Shown: in pieces, positions 8,613 through 17,460 of the stretch
How the letters are laid out: every line of letters begins with the position of its first letter
Numbering within the stretch: the stretch's first letter is position 1
From: a virus
Virus record (IMG/VR): IMGVR_UViG_3300036782_000052
Span: 1 to 64,000 of that record
Length of the DNA: 64,000 nt
Strand: one strand, 5' to 3'
Notes under the pieces: generated by a model
What the model saw: the letters and a program-made list of their open reading frames with translations, nothing else
What the model was told of the DNA's origin: nothing
Databases searched by the model: none
Position numbers and translations under genes: made by a program

Positions 8613-9120
8613 TCGCATCAGCCTGCTGGAACAGCGGGTCGACCAGCTCGAGCGTTTGCTGCGTCTGCAAGTGGCGCTGGCGCGCTCGACCGCCCCGGTG
8701 GTCGATACCGGCGTCATCCAGACCATCCAGGGCAAGATCGATCCGGTGTCGATCCGCGACGGCATGCCGGTGCTGCTGAATTTCGGCTTCTCGTCCAGCC
8801 TGCCGATCGGCGGCGACCATGTCGCGGTGTTCCTCAACGGCGACCGTTCCCAGCCCCTGGTCGTCGGCACCAATCACCAGAGGTATCGCTACAAGGGCCT
8901 GAACCCCGGCGAAACGGTGCTCTACGACATGTATGGCAACACCATTCTGCTGAACGGGGCCGGGATCCAAATGACCGCGTCGGCGGCCGTGCAGGTCAAT
9001 GCGCCCGCGCTGATCACCTCGGGCAATGTCGTGGTTGGCACCGGCGCCACTGGCTCTTTCGCCACCGCCACCGGCTCGATGATCACGGTGGCCGACGGCA
9101 TCATTACCAACATGTCGTGA
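8605..9120 (+). CDS. Baseplate spike protein (Mu gp45-like)
   Basis: The 171-residue protein starts with a coiled-coil-like LLEQRVDQLERLLRLQVAL segment, then the OB-fold part (VIQTIQGKIDPVSIRDGMPV, VAVFLNGDRSQPLVVGTN), ending in a repetitive beta-helical region (LYDMYGNTILLNGAGIQ). This is the domain order of the Mu gp45 membrane-piercing spike. ATG at 8605 overlaps the end of the gp44 homologue by 8 nt. It should form the trimeric needle under the hub. Confidence 0.88.
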   Translation: MSDRISLLEQRVDQLERLLRLQVALARSTAPVVDTGVIQTIQGKIDPVSIRDGMPVLLNFGFSSSLPIGGDHVAVFLNGDRSQPLVVGTNHQRYRYKGLNPGETVLYDMYGNTILLNGAGIQMTASAAVQVNAPALITSGNVVVGTGATGSFATATGSMITVADGIITNMS

Positions 9121-9132
9121 CGGAGACGGCTT

Positions 9133-9513
9133 ATGGAAAACCCGCAAGGCACCGGGGTGACGAACCCGGCCTATTTCTCGGAACTGACCGCGCAGATCAA
9201 CGGCATCCAGGGCACCGGCGCGTGCGCCGCGATCCAGTCGCTGGTGACCAAGGCGATGGCCTCGATCCAGGCCGCGGTGACCGCGATCAAGGACCAACTC
9301 ACGGCCCTGTTGCCGCAGATCGCCGTGCCGACCGATCTCGGCTCGGCCATTTCCTGGATCAAGTCAGTCCAGGCACCGTTTCTCAAGGCCTATGACGACG
9401 CGACGGCGCAACTGACCCAGATTTTGTCTTCGGTCTCCGCGCTGGTCACCGCGATCGAGAACGCGGCCGGGCGCCTGATCGGCTGCTCGATCAGCATCCC
9501 GACGATCAGCTAA
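9133..9513 (+). CDS. Hypothetical tail protein between gp45 and gp46 homologues
   Basis: The 126-residue product is mostly amphipathic helix with heptad-like Ala/Leu/Ile spacing (AAVTAIKDQLTALLPQI and ILSSVSALVTAIENA). There is no signal peptide. Its place inside the baseplate block, 12 nt after the spike gene and 4 nt before gp46, implies a structural or assembly role. I do not recognise the family; Mu has no gene at this exact point. Confidence 0.75.
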   Translation: MENPQGTGVTNPAYFSELTAQINGIQGTGACAAIQSLVTKAMASIQAAVTAIKDQLTALLPQIAVPTDLGSAISWIKSVQAPFLKAYDDATAQLTQILSSVSALVTAIENAAGRLIGCSISIPTIS

Positions 9514-9517
9514 ACCT

Positions 9518-9961
9518 TTGGGCGACATCGCTATCGTCTTCGACCCGGTCAGCTTCACCGGGGACTTCGCCATGTCCGGCGCCGGCCTGCTGCTTGGCAA
9601 CGAGCTGCAGACCGCGGTGCTGATCTCGCTGTTCACCGATGGCGTGGCCTCGCCCGACGACATCATGCCGCCCAGCCAGGTCAACGACCCGCGTGGCTGG
9701 TGGGCGGATACCTACACGAACGATCCGATCGGCTCGAAGCTCTGGCAGGCGTTCTGGCGCCAGACGACGCCTGGCACCGTGAACTGGCTCAACGACACGG
9801 CGAACAAGGCCGTGCAATGGATGCTGGACGATGGCGTGGCGTCCTCTGTCACGGTGAATGCCCAATTGTTGGGGCCTGGCCGGATCGGGTTCAGCGGCAC
9901 CATCATCGAGCCCTCCGGTCGGCCGACGCCGTTCTCCTGGGTGTGGAAACAAGAGGGGTAG
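9518..9961 (+). CDS. Baseplate wedge protein (Mu gp46-like)
   Basis: This 147-residue protein shows the gp46 family pattern: LQTAVLISLFTDGVA, a PRGWWADTY motif, PIGSKLWQAFW with a following helix, and a late TPFSWVWKQ. Mu gp46 is a T4 gp25-like wedge component linking hub and wedge. TTG at 9518 is used because the frame has no upstream alternative after the previous stop. The next gene is the expected gp47 homologue. Confidence 0.85.
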   Translation: MGDIAIVFDPVSFTGDFAMSGAGLLLGNELQTAVLISLFTDGVASPDDIMPPSQVNDPRGWWADTYTNDPIGSKLWQAFWRQTTPGTVNWLNDTANKAVQWMLDDGVASSVTVNAQLLGPGRIGFSGTIIEPSGRPTPFSWVWKQEG

Positions 9962-9965
9962 TCGA

Positions 9966-11108
9966 TTGCCGTTCCCCCGCCCCACCCTCACCGCGCTGCG
10001 CACGCAGGCGATGCAGGATATCACCGCGTCGGACCTGCCGAACGCCGACGGCTTCCTGCGCCGCTCGGCGCTCCGGGTGTTGGCGTGGGTGCAGGCCGGG
10101 CTGGCCTATCTGCACTATGGCTACCTCGACTGGATCTCCAAGCAGTCGGTGCCCTACACCGCGACCGGCGAGTTCTTGGAAGCCTGGGCGGCGCTGGCGC
10201 CGACCCCGGTCTACCGCCTGGCACCGTCGCCGGCGACCTGTCCGCAGGTCACCTTCACCGCCATCACCACCACCCCGCCGGTCGTCATCCCGCCCGGCAC
10301 GCTGATGTATCGATCGGACCTGACGCAGTATCAGACCACCGCCGCGGGGACCGCTGTCGGCGGTGTGGTGACGGTTGCCATCGCGGCTGTGGTGGCGGGC
10401 TCTGCCGGTAACGCCGACGCTGGCACCGCGCTCTCGCTGTCCACCGTCATCGCCGGTGTGACGACCTCGTCCGGTATCGCGGTGACCGCGATCGGCGGCG
10501 GCACCGACCTTGAACTGGATGCCTCGCTGACCAGCCGCATGCTGGAGAGCTATGCCAACCCGCCCTCTGGCGGATCGAGCGCCGACTACGTCACCTGGGC
10601 GCTTGAGGTGCCGGGCGTAACGCGGGCCTGGACCCGCGCCAACGGCATGGGGCCCGGTTCGGTCGTCGTCTACTTCATGGAGGACGTGGCGGAAGCGGCG
10701 CACAACGGCTTTCCGCAAGGCACCAACGGCGTGGCGACCGGCGAGGCCCGGGCGTCCGTGGCGACCGGGGATCAGCTGGCGGTGGCCAATTGGATCTATC
10801 CGCTGCAACCGGTGACGGCGCTGGTCTATGCGGCGGCGCCGATCGCCCAACCGGTGAACTTCACGCTGACCGGCCTCTCCAGCATCAGCGGCGCCCAGCA
10901 AGCGCTCGTCAAGAGCGCGATTGCCGCGACCTTGGTCGCGCTCGGCAGTCCGCTCGCTGCGGCGCCCGGCATCCAGCAGAGCCAGATCCAGTCGGCGATC
11001 GCCGCCATCGCCGGGCTGCCAAACTTCGCCGTCACTGCGCCGACGGTCTGGCCGATCACGCCCGCTGTCGGGTCGCTGCTGACACTGGGCGTCGTGACCT
11101 TCGCCTAA
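9966..11108 (+). CDS. Baseplate J-like protein (Mu gp47)
   Basis: The 380-residue protein matches the baseplate J / gp47 family: a PFPRPTLTALRTQAMQD start, LRVLAWVQAGLAYLHYGYLD, VIPPGTLMYRSDLTQY, the VAAVVAGSAGNADAGTALSL core and SSADYVTWALEVPGVTRAW. It builds the wedge arms around the hub. TTG at 9966 follows AGAGGGGTAG and matches the family N-terminus; an upstream extension in the same frame would overlap gp46 in a non-homologous way. The gp48 partner follows, but fused to other domains (11589-14438). Confidence 0.88.
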   Translation: MPFPRPTLTALRTQAMQDITASDLPNADGFLRRSALRVLAWVQAGLAYLHYGYLDWISKQSVPYTATGEFLEAWAALAPTPVYRLAPSPATCPQVTFTAITTTPPVVIPPGTLMYRSDLTQYQTTAAGTAVGGVVTVAIAAVVAGSAGNADAGTALSLSTVIAGVTTSSGIAVTAIGGGTDLELDASLTSRMLESYANPPSGGSSADYVTWALEVPGVTRAWTRANGMGPGSVVVYFMEDVAEAAHNGFPQGTNGVATGEARASVATGDQLAVANWIYPLQPVTALVYAAAPIAQPVNFTLTGLSSISGAQQALVKSAIAATLVALGSPLAAAPGIQQSQIQSAIAAIAGLPNFAVTAPTVWPITPAVGSLLTLGVVTFA

Positions 11109-11132
11109 GTTCTGATTAGGAAAATCGCAGAA

Positions 11133-11579
11133 ATGCCGAAAAACTCGTTTCTCGACAACGCCTATCTGGCGCTGGTCTTCAATGGCACGACAATCCCCGG
11201 CCTGGCGCAAAATCTTGTATCCGGGGCGCTGACCAACCTCCAAGTCGCGCTGCACACGGCGGATCCCACCACGACGGCGGGCAGTGGCACCCTCAACACG
11301 CAAAATGCCTCGGAGGCGGCCTATACCGGCTATGCGCGGGTCAGCGTGGCGCGCACCACGGGGGGCTGGGTGGTGACGGGCAGCTCCGTCTCGCCGGCCT
11401 CGAACATCAACTTCCCGGCCGGCACCGGTGGCGGCGGCACCGCCACCTATATGAGCGTTGGCGTCGGCAGCTCAGGCGCCACCTCGATCCTTTACTCCGG
11501 CGCGATCAGCCCGACGATCGCGATGGGCAGCGGCGTTACGCCGGTTATCGCGGCTGGAACCACGATCACCGAGAGCTGA
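11133..11579 (+). CDS. Phage tail structural protein, small (unknown family)
   Basis: The 148-residue protein starts with KNSFLDNAYLALVFNGT and continues with VALHTADPTTTAGS and YTGYARVSVARTTGGW, a pattern seen in small virion proteins near baseplate and fibre genes. Beta-rich, Gly/Ser/Thr-rich composition predicts a jelly-roll-like or adaptor domain. It separates gp47 from the gp48-containing fusion. Exact role unknown. Confidence 0.75.
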   Translation: MPKNSFLDNAYLALVFNGTTIPGLAQNLVSGALTNLQVALHTADPTTTAGSGTLNTQNASEAAYTGYARVSVARTTGGWVVTGSSVSPASNINFPAGTGGGGTATYMSVGVGSSGATSILYSGAISPTIAMGSGVTPVIAAGTTITES

Positions 11580-11588
11580 TTCATTCCG

Positions 11589-14438
11589 ATGACGACCTGG
11601 AGCACTACCAACAAGTCGTCGACGGTCACGCTGTCGAATGCCAACCTCACCGCGACATCGAGCACCGCGGTTTCGCAATCGGCGCAAAGCAGCACCAGTA
11701 AAAACAGCGGCCTCGTCTACATTGAGTTCGTGCTTGGCACGCTGACCAACGATCTCAGCGTCGGCATCTGCAACAGTTCGGAAGCGCTTAATCCTGCCGG
11801 TGGCCTCGGCTCGGATGCCAATGGCGCCGGCTTCTACGCCGTCTCGCCGACGCAAGCGCTGTACGTCGCCAGCTCTCTCCTGACGGCGGGCACCGTCGCC
11901 TCGACCGCCGGCGACGTCGTCGGGATGGCGATCAACTTCAACACCACGCCACCGACGGCGTGGATCTCCGATGCGGCGATGCGCTCACAAGGCGCGACGT
12001 ATAACAACAGTGGAACCGCCGACCCGGCGACCAACACCGGCGGCATTCCGCTCACCGGCCTTGGCGGCGGCCCCTACTATGCCGTGTTCAACGATGACAT
12101 CGGCGGCGCCAGCGTCACGGTCAATTTCGGCGCCAGCGCCTTCAACCAGACGGTGCCATCGGGCTACCACGCCTGGGACGCCGTCGGTTCCGTCGCGACC
12201 ATTACCGGCAGCGCCACCGTCAGCCCGGTCGGCGCCAGCCAGGCCGCCGCCAGCGCGGCGATCACCGGCAGCGCCACCGTCACCGGCGTCGGTTCGACCC
12301 GGCTTATCGCCACCGCGACCATTACCGGCAGCGCCACCGTCACCGGCGTCACGGCCTCGACCGGGGGTTCAACCGGCACCGCGTCGATCGCGGGCCACGC
12401 CACCGTCACCGGCGTTACCGCGGTGCAGATTGCCGCCACGGCCGCAATCACCGGCAAGGCGTTCGTCAACGTCGTTGTCGGTGCGTCCGGCCCGCAGCTG
12501 CTGCCGGCCGGACCTTTGTCAACTTCCGGCAGCCAGATTGTCGACCAGCATGGCAACCCGGTGCGGATCGCCAGCATCGGCTGGTCGGGCTCGAACCAGC
12601 GCGGCGGGGTGCCCGAGGGACTGGATCAGGTCAACTATCAGACGCTGCTCAACCAGGTCGTATCGATCGGCTACAACACCATCCGTCTGACGTTCTGCGA
12701 TGCCAGCGTCATCAACAACGACATGCCGGCAGCGGGGCTGATCAACACCACGCTCAATCCAACGATGGCCGGGCTGACCTGCCTGCAGGTACACGACCTC
12801 ATCATCGGCTACTGCGGTTCGATCGGGCTGCGGGTGATCATCGACAGCCACAACAACGAAGGGGCGAACACCCTCAATTTTGGCGCCAATCAGCCGAACG
12901 GGCTCTGGTATGACCTGGGCGGCGGCTCCGACGGCACCGACCAGGGCGGCAATACCGGCACCGTCACCGACGCGGCGTTTCTGGCGATGTGGCAGTCCAT
13001 CGCCACGCGCTATGGCTCCTATGCTGCCATTGTCGGCTATGACTTGAGAAACGAACCGAATACCACCGGCCAGGACGGACCCGGTGTTGGCGGCGGCTGC
13101 ACCTGGGGCGACGGCTCGAACCGCGACATCCGCGCCATGTATCAGCGGGTCGGCAACGCCATCCAGGCGATTGACCCGCGCCCGCTGATCATCTGCGAGG
13201 GGCCGCAGAATTACGGGCAGACCTTCGCCACCGGCACGACGAGCGACGGCTATAACTACGGCTCGGGCACGACGTATTTCGGCAACTCCGGCGATCTGAC
13301 CTTGGTGCGGACCTTGCCGGTCACGCTGAGCCTGCCGAACAAGGTCTACTACAGCGTCCACGAGTATCCGCCGGAGACCTCGGGCAATCCCGCCGATGCG
13401 GCCTCGAGCGCCAAGATCGCCAACATGAACGCGGTCTGGGGCTATCTGGTGATCGAAAACATCGCGCCCGTGTGGCTGGGCGAGATGGGCACTTACCTCA
13501 ACGGCAACTCGACCCAGCTCGCGCAATCCACCGCCTGGTGCGCGATGATGGTTAGCTACCTGAACGGCACCGCCGCCGGCGGCCCGGCCTTCTCCGGCAC
13601 GCAGCAGGGTATTGGCTGGGACTGGTGGGATCTGGCGGTCGATGAGAACGGTGACGGCGGCGTTGCGGTACCGGATTTCGGCATTCTGACGGCCTGGTCT
13701 GGCGGCGTCGCCCGGGCCAATCAGTATGCGGTCTACAGCCAGCTGTTTTACCTGGGTGTTCCGGCGGTTGCCGGCGTCGGCACCAGCGGCGGTGGCACAG
13801 TCTCGATCATCACCGGCAGCGGTGAGGCGGTCAGTGTGCAGCCCGGCCGCGCGCCGCTCTTTGCCGCCGCCGACTTCGCCCAGGCGATGGCCAACCTGAT
13901 GCCGCGCGGGATCATCTGGCGCCGCGACCCAGGCAGCGTGCTGATGCAAACGCTGGGGGCGCTGGCGCCCACCTATGAGCGCAACACCGCCGCAGCGGCG
14001 GCCCTGCTGGTCGATGCGTTTCCCGACACCACGACCAACCTCCTGCCGGAGTGGGAAGCCTCGCTCGGTCTGCCCGATCCGTGCAGCGCGGCCAATCCAT
14101 CGGTCGCGCAGCGTGCCGCAGCGGTCGCCGCGAAGTTCGGCGCGCGTGGCGGTCAGAGCCCCGGCTTCTTCATCGCCTTGGCCGCCGCCCTGGGCTTCGT
14201 CGTCACCATCACCCAGTTCTGGCCGTTCTGCGCCGACGCGGCCTGTGATGGGCCGGACTACGATGCCGCCTGGGCCTCGGCCTGGCAGGTCAACGCGCCG
14301 CAGGTCACCTCGTCCTACTTCATCGCGGACCTATCGAGCGCCGACGATCCGCTGGAAACCTACGACGCCGCCGAGCTGGTCTGCCGGATGACGCAATACG
14401 CCCCGGCGCATACCACGCTGATCTTCGCGTTTTCCTGA
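11589..14438 (+). CDS. Fusion protein: SPRY-like domain + repeats + GH5 cellulase-like domain + gp48/YmfQ wedge domain
   Basis: The 949-residue protein has four parts. Residues 1-195 look like a SPRY/lectin-type beta sandwich. Residues 198-300 are five tandem repeats of about 20 residues around AxITGSATVTGV. Residues 310-730 resemble a clan GH-A GH5 catalytic barrel: VDQHGNPVRIASIGWSG at the start, VGYDLRNEPNTTG with acid/base Glu489, VYYSVHEYPPE, and VWLGEMGTYL with nucleophile Glu632. Residues 754-949 match the gp48/YmfQ (DUF2313) baseplate wedge family: MLPRG-like MPRGIIWRRD, a DTTTNLLPEWEASLGLPDPC block and a late CRMTQYAPAHTTLIF. Gene order (gp47, then gp48) supports this. The enzyme would be built into the baseplate and could cut a beta-1,4-glucan or related polymer during adsorption. 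Confidence 0.8.
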   Translation: MTTWSTTNKSSTVTLSNANLTATSSTAVSQSAQSSTSKNSGLVYIEFVLGTLTNDLSVGICNSSEALNPAGGLGSDANGAGFYAVSPTQALYVASSLLTAGTVASTAGDVVGMAINFNTTPPTAWISDAAMRSQGATYNNSGTADPATNTGGIPLTGLGGGPYYAVFNDDIGGASVTVNFGASAFNQTVPSGYHAWDAVGSVATITGSATVSPVGASQAAASAAITGSATVTGVGSTRLIATATITGSATVTGVTASTGGSTGTASIAGHATVTGVTAVQIAATAAITGKAFVNVVVGASGPQLLPAGPLSTSGSQIVDQHGNPVRIASIGWSGSNQRGGVPEGLDQVNYQTLLNQVVSIGYNTIRLTFCDASVINNDMPAAGLINTTLNPTMAGLTCLQVHDLIIGYCGSIGLRVIIDSHNNEGANTLNFGANQPNGLWYDLGGGSDGTDQGGNTGTVTDAAFLAMWQSIATRYGSYAAIVGYDLRNEPNTTGQDGPGVGGGCTWGDGSNRDIRAMYQRVGNAIQAIDPRPLIICEGPQNYGQTFATGTTSDGYNYGSGTTYFGNSGDLTLVRTLPVTLSLPNKVYYSVHEYPPETSGNPADAASSAKIANMNAVWGYLVIENIAPVWLGEMGTYLNGNSTQLAQSTAWCAMMVSYLNGTAAGGPAFSGTQQGIGWDWWDLAVDENGDGGVAVPDFGILTAWSGGVARANQYAVYSQLFYLGVPAVAGVGTSGGGTVSIITGSGEAVSVQPGRAPLFAAADFAQAMANLMPRGIIWRRDPGSVLMQTLGALAPTYERNTAAAAALLVDAFPDTTTNLLPEWEASLGLPDPCSAANPSVAQRAAAVAAKFGARGGQSPGFFIALAAALGFVVTITQFWPFCADAACDGPDYDAAWASAWQVNAPQVTSSYFIADLSSADDPLETYDAAELVCRMTQYAPAHTTLIFAFS

Positions 14439-14452
14439 ATAGTTGAGGCCTC

Positions 14453-15499
14453 ATGCAGCGCATCTTCGATCCAACCGCCGCGGCGACACTGCCGGCGGTG
14501 CCGGCCCTCTCCGGCTCAGTCGGCTATTTCACCGGCGGGGTGCCCGGATCGGTGGCGGCCACGCGGGTGCGCGCCTGGTATCTGAACATGTTGCAGGAGG
14601 AACTTATGACCCTCCTGACGACGGCCGGGATCACCCCGGATACCACCGGATCGAATTTCACCCAGGTGCTGCAGGCGATCCAGACACTGGGCAAGATCAA
14701 GGCGACCGCCACGCTCAATCTCTATGTCGGCGGTTCCGGCGCCTCAGACACCCTCAACAATGGGCTGTCGTCCGGCGCGCCGTTCGCCACGCTGCAACAC
14801 GCGGCCAATGTCGTCTTATACGCCTATGATCTGAACGGTTTTACGGCCAACATCAATGTCGCCAACGGCACCTATACCGCTGGTGTGACTGTCGATTGCT
14901 CCAAGCTGCGCGGATCAATCCATTTCATCGGCAATACGGGCTCGCCCTCGTCTTGCGCGGTGACCCTGCCGGGCGGGGGATCCTGCTTTAACGTAATAAA
15001 TTCCGGGCCGCAGGTCTTCGTCAGCGGCTTTCAGGTGTCCGCCCCGAGCGGCAGCACCGGCGCCCCCTGGACATCGCCGGGCTTCGGCCTCTCCTCCTCC
15101 AACGGCGCGCAGCTCATCTTCGATCACGTCGCGTTTGGCGCCAGCAGCTATGCGCACATGGCCGCCAATGCGGGGGGCTACATCGGCGTGCCGGCGGCAT
15201 CGACGCCCTACAGCATCTCGGGCGGCGCCGTCGGCCACGCCATCGCTGGCGGCACCGCGGGCTACATCTCGATCCCGAGCGCGATCGTGACAGTCACCGG
15301 CACGCCAGCGTTTTCCACCGCTTTTGCTGAGGTCGATGCGGGCGCGCTCGTCTTTGCGCCTTCCGCCAGTTTCTCCGGCGCGGCCACCGGGCCGCGTTAT
15401 CTGTGCAGCAATGGCGGGGCCATCGAAACCAATGGCGCCGGCGCGAGCTTCTTCCCCGGCTCCACGGCGGGCTCGTCGACCACCGGCTACTACTCATAG
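14453..15499 (+). CDS. Tailspike-like protein with beta-helix domain
   Basis: The first 85 residues (MQRIFDPTAAATLP, then a LQEELMTLLTTAGITPD helix) resemble the N-terminal attachment part of fibre proteins. From residue 90 the protein is rich in short hydrophobic strands (LNLYVGGSGASDTLNNGLS, PFATLQHAANVV, FTANINVANGTYT, SIHFIGNTGSP) typical of right-handed beta-helix spikes. No catalytic residues can be named. It lies between the gp48 fusion and further fibre genes, so an adsorption or depolymerase role is likely. Confidence 0.7.
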   Translation: MQRIFDPTAAATLPAVPALSGSVGYFTGGVPGSVAATRVRAWYLNMLQEELMTLLTTAGITPDTTGSNFTQVLQAIQTLGKIKATATLNLYVGGSGASDTLNNGLSSGAPFATLQHAANVVLYAYDLNGFTANINVANGTYTAGVTVDCSKLRGSIHFIGNTGSPSSCAVTLPGGGSCFNVINSGPQVFVSGFQVSAPSGSTGAPWTSPGFGLSSSNGAQLIFDHVAFGASSYAHMAANAGGYIGVPAASTPYSISGGAVGHAIAGGTAGYISIPSAIVTVTGTPAFSTAFAEVDAGALVFAPSASFSGAATGPRYLCSNGGAIETNGAGASFFPGSTAGSSTTGYYS

Positions 15500-15510
15500 G
15501 AGAACGATCC

Positions 15511-15849
15511 ATGTCAGGAACCGAACCCACCCCGCCGGCGCCCGCCGAAGCGGCGGATCAGAAAGCCGCGCTGTTGGGCGCGTTGGAGGCGGCGAAGTCG
15601 AAGGCCTCGACCGGGCTGCTTGAGCATGTCAGCGCGGCCCTGACCGATGTCATCGATGCAGTGGCCGCGTTTTTCCACCACCCGCCGTCGGTCGTCATTC
15701 ATCCAGTGATGATCGTAGAGTCCAAGCCGCCGTCGGTAGAGTCCGAGGCCACACCCGCGACCGCCAGCATCGTTGGCGCGGCGACCGTCGCTGTGGCTGG
15801 GGCGACCGAGGCCGCACCCGCGCCGACTGAGGGGCCGATCGCCCGATGA
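15511..15849 (+). CDS. Hypothetical small protein in fibre cluster
   Basis: The 112-residue product is Ala/Pro/Val-rich. A helix near residues 18-50 (KAALLGALEAAKSKA, ALTDVIDAVAAFF) is followed by an extended Pro/Glu/Thr-rich tail. ATG at 15511 follows AGGAGAACGATCC. Its stop overlaps the next ATG (ATGA). No family recognised; a linker or assembly factor for fibres is possible. Confidence 0.65.
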   Translation: MSGTEPTPPAPAEAADQKAALLGALEAAKSKASTGLLEHVSAALTDVIDAVAAFFHHPPSVVIHPVMIVESKPPSVESEATPATASIVGAATVAVAGATEAAPAPTEGPIAR

Positions 15850-16355
15850 ACTACAATCCCAACAACTGGTATTGGATCGTCGCCGGGTCCACGACCGAGG
15901 TCTGGGCCAGCGCGCGCACGCAGTATGTGCCGCTGACCGATGCCACCTATACGGCGTGGCTGGCGGCCGGCAATCTGCCGACGCGGATCCTCAATGCCGC
16001 CGAGCTGGTCGACGTGCTGACGGTGCAATGGCTGCCCTCGGTCATGGCGCAGGGCGTCACCATCACCTCCACCGCGACCCCGGCGCTCAACAGCACCTAT
16101 GCCGTGGACCAGGCGTCGCTTGCCAACATCTCGGCGCTCGCCACCGGAATCGCCGCCGGCAAGGGCCTGCCGGGCGGCGGCTCGACCTTCAACTATCCCG
16201 ATGCGACTGGCACCATGCAGGCCTTCACGTCGGCCAACTTCCTGGCCTTCGCCGCGGCGATCGAAACCTACGACTATGCCTACACCCAGGCGCTGGCCGC
16301 GCTGGTCAGCGGCAGCACTGCGACGCTGCCCGCATCGGCACTGACGATCCCCTAA
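15846..16355 (+). CDS. DUF4376-like tail fibre-associated protein
   Basis: The 169-residue product begins NYNPNNWYWIVAGSTTEVW, followed by YVPLTDATYTAWLAAGN, a pattern found in DUF4376-type and related tail-fibre assembly proteins. The C-terminal half is a helical Ala-rich domain (MQAFTSANFLAFAAAIETYD). ATG overlaps the preceding stop. It probably helps fibre folding or attachment; this is inferred from family and position. Confidence 0.7.
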   Translation: MNYNPNNWYWIVAGSTTEVWASARTQYVPLTDATYTAWLAAGNLPTRILNAAELVDVLTVQWLPSVMAQGVTITSTATPALNSTYAVDQASLANISALATGIAAGKGLPGGGSTFNYPDATGTMQAFTSANFLAFAAAIETYDYAYTQALAALVSGSTATLPASALTIP

Positions 16356-16356
16356 A

Positions 16357-16779
16357 GTGGTTTCATTCTCTCGCACCGTCACCGCCGGCCTCGAGGCGAT
16401 GGCCTATCTGGTCCCGTTCGGACCGATTCCGCTCGCCTGGCCGATGGCCACCCCGGGCGCCAATCTCGACTATACCCTCGATGTCGGGCCCCTGCTCAAC
16501 GACGCCGCGGACCAGATTGCCTCGGTGTCGTTCGCCATCTCGCCGAGTGGATCGGGCGAGCTCAGCTGCTCGACTGTCACCTTCACCGATAGCCTCATCA
16601 CCGTGCAGCTCGCCGGTGGCGTGCCGGGCCGGTCCTATCTGACCAAGTTCGACGTCGTCACCGAGGGCGGGCGCACCTTCGAAGTTAACGTGTGGCTGGC
16701 GATCGACCCGACGCTCGCAGCGACACCGCTGCCGCTCGCGCCCGACCTTGGTTTTGGAACGCCGGTCACCGCCACATGA
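16357..16779 (+). CDS. Phage fibre-tail adaptor-like protein
   Basis: The 140-residue protein resembles small adaptor domains (about 100-120 residues) that connect fibres to the tail: a LDYTLDVGPLLNDAADQIASVSFAIS block, then TVQLAGGVPGRSYLTKFDVVTEGGRTFE. It is all-beta and Ig-like by appearance. GTG at 16357 follows the previous stop by 1 base; the stop overlaps the next ATG. Family call is by motif only. Confidence 0.65.
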   Translation: MVSFSRTVTAGLEAMAYLVPFGPIPLAWPMATPGANLDYTLDVGPLLNDAADQIASVSFAISPSGSGELSCSTVTFTDSLITVQLAGGVPGRSYLTKFDVVTEGGRTFEVNVWLAIDPTLAATPLPLAPDLGFGTPVTAT

Positions 16780-17135
16780 ATTACCCTGTCCCAGCCTCGC
16801 CGGACGCCGGCCGCAACTGGTTCGCGCGCCTCGGCCTTTCGATCGATCGCGTCTTGAACGTGGTCCTGTTCGACGGCGACGACACCTGGACCGTCAGCCT
16901 GCATGCCGCGGTGGCCGATCAGGCGGGCGAGCGATGGGGCTGCATCGTCTGCTGGATTCTGGCGACCCTGGTGCAGCGCAACCACTGCGCGCTGACGCTT
17001 GACCCGACAACCGTCGAAACCGCCGGGGCGGCGGTGCGCGCCGGTCTGGTGATGATCCTGGTGATCGGCGCGATCTGGTTCACGCTGGACTATTTCGGCG
17101 ATGACATCGGCCGGCTGCTCTCGCATCTGCTGTGA
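16776..17135 (+). CDS. Small membrane protein in fibre cluster
   Basis: The 119-residue product has one clear transmembrane segment near residues 84-104 (AGLVMILVIGAIWFTLDYF) and a weaker hydrophobic stretch (GCIVCWILATLV) near residue 57. The N-terminal half is soluble. ATG at 16776 overlaps the preceding stop (ATGA). It may be a lysis or membrane-interaction accessory, but nothing in the sequence proves this. Confidence 0.65.
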   Translation: MNYPVPASPDAGRNWFARLGLSIDRVLNVVLFDGDDTWTVSLHAAVADQAGERWGCIVCWILATLVQRNHCALTLDPTTVETAGAAVRAGLVMILVIGAIWFTLDYFGDDIGRLLSHLL

Positions 17136-17151
17136 CGGAGACCCAAACCCC

Positions 17152-17460
17152 ATGGCAGACCTCTACGTCAAACAGGGCGCCACCCTGCAGCTCATCATCG
17201 CTGCGGCGAATGACGACGGCAGCCCGGTTGACCTGACCACCATCACCACCACCAGCGAGGTCCGCGACCGCCAGGGTCGCCTGATCGATACCCTGGTGCT
17301 GACGCCGACCTCCGGCATCCCCGGTCAGTACACCGTCGCGCAGGCGACGACGAAATGGCCGCGTGGCGAACTCCTCTGCGACTTCAAGATGATCCGCAGC
17401 AGTATCGTGCTGAAAAGCCAGACGGTGACGATCGAGGTGCTGCCAGCGGTGACCTCGTGA
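17152..17460 (+). CDS. Fibre-cluster beta-sandwich protein
   Basis: The 102-residue protein is predicted all-beta: YVKQGATLQLIIAAANDDGS, then TTSEVRDRQGRLIDTLVLTP and LKSQTVTIEVLPAV. This resembles small BppU-like N-terminal or fibre accessory domains. ATG at 17152 follows GACGGAGACCC. The stop overlaps the GTG of the next gene. Confidence 0.65.
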   Translation: MADLYVKQGATLQLIIAAANDDGSPVDLTTITTTSEVRDRQGRLIDTLVLTPTSGIPGQYTVAQATTKWPRGELLCDFKMIRSSIVLKSQTVTIEVLPAVTS

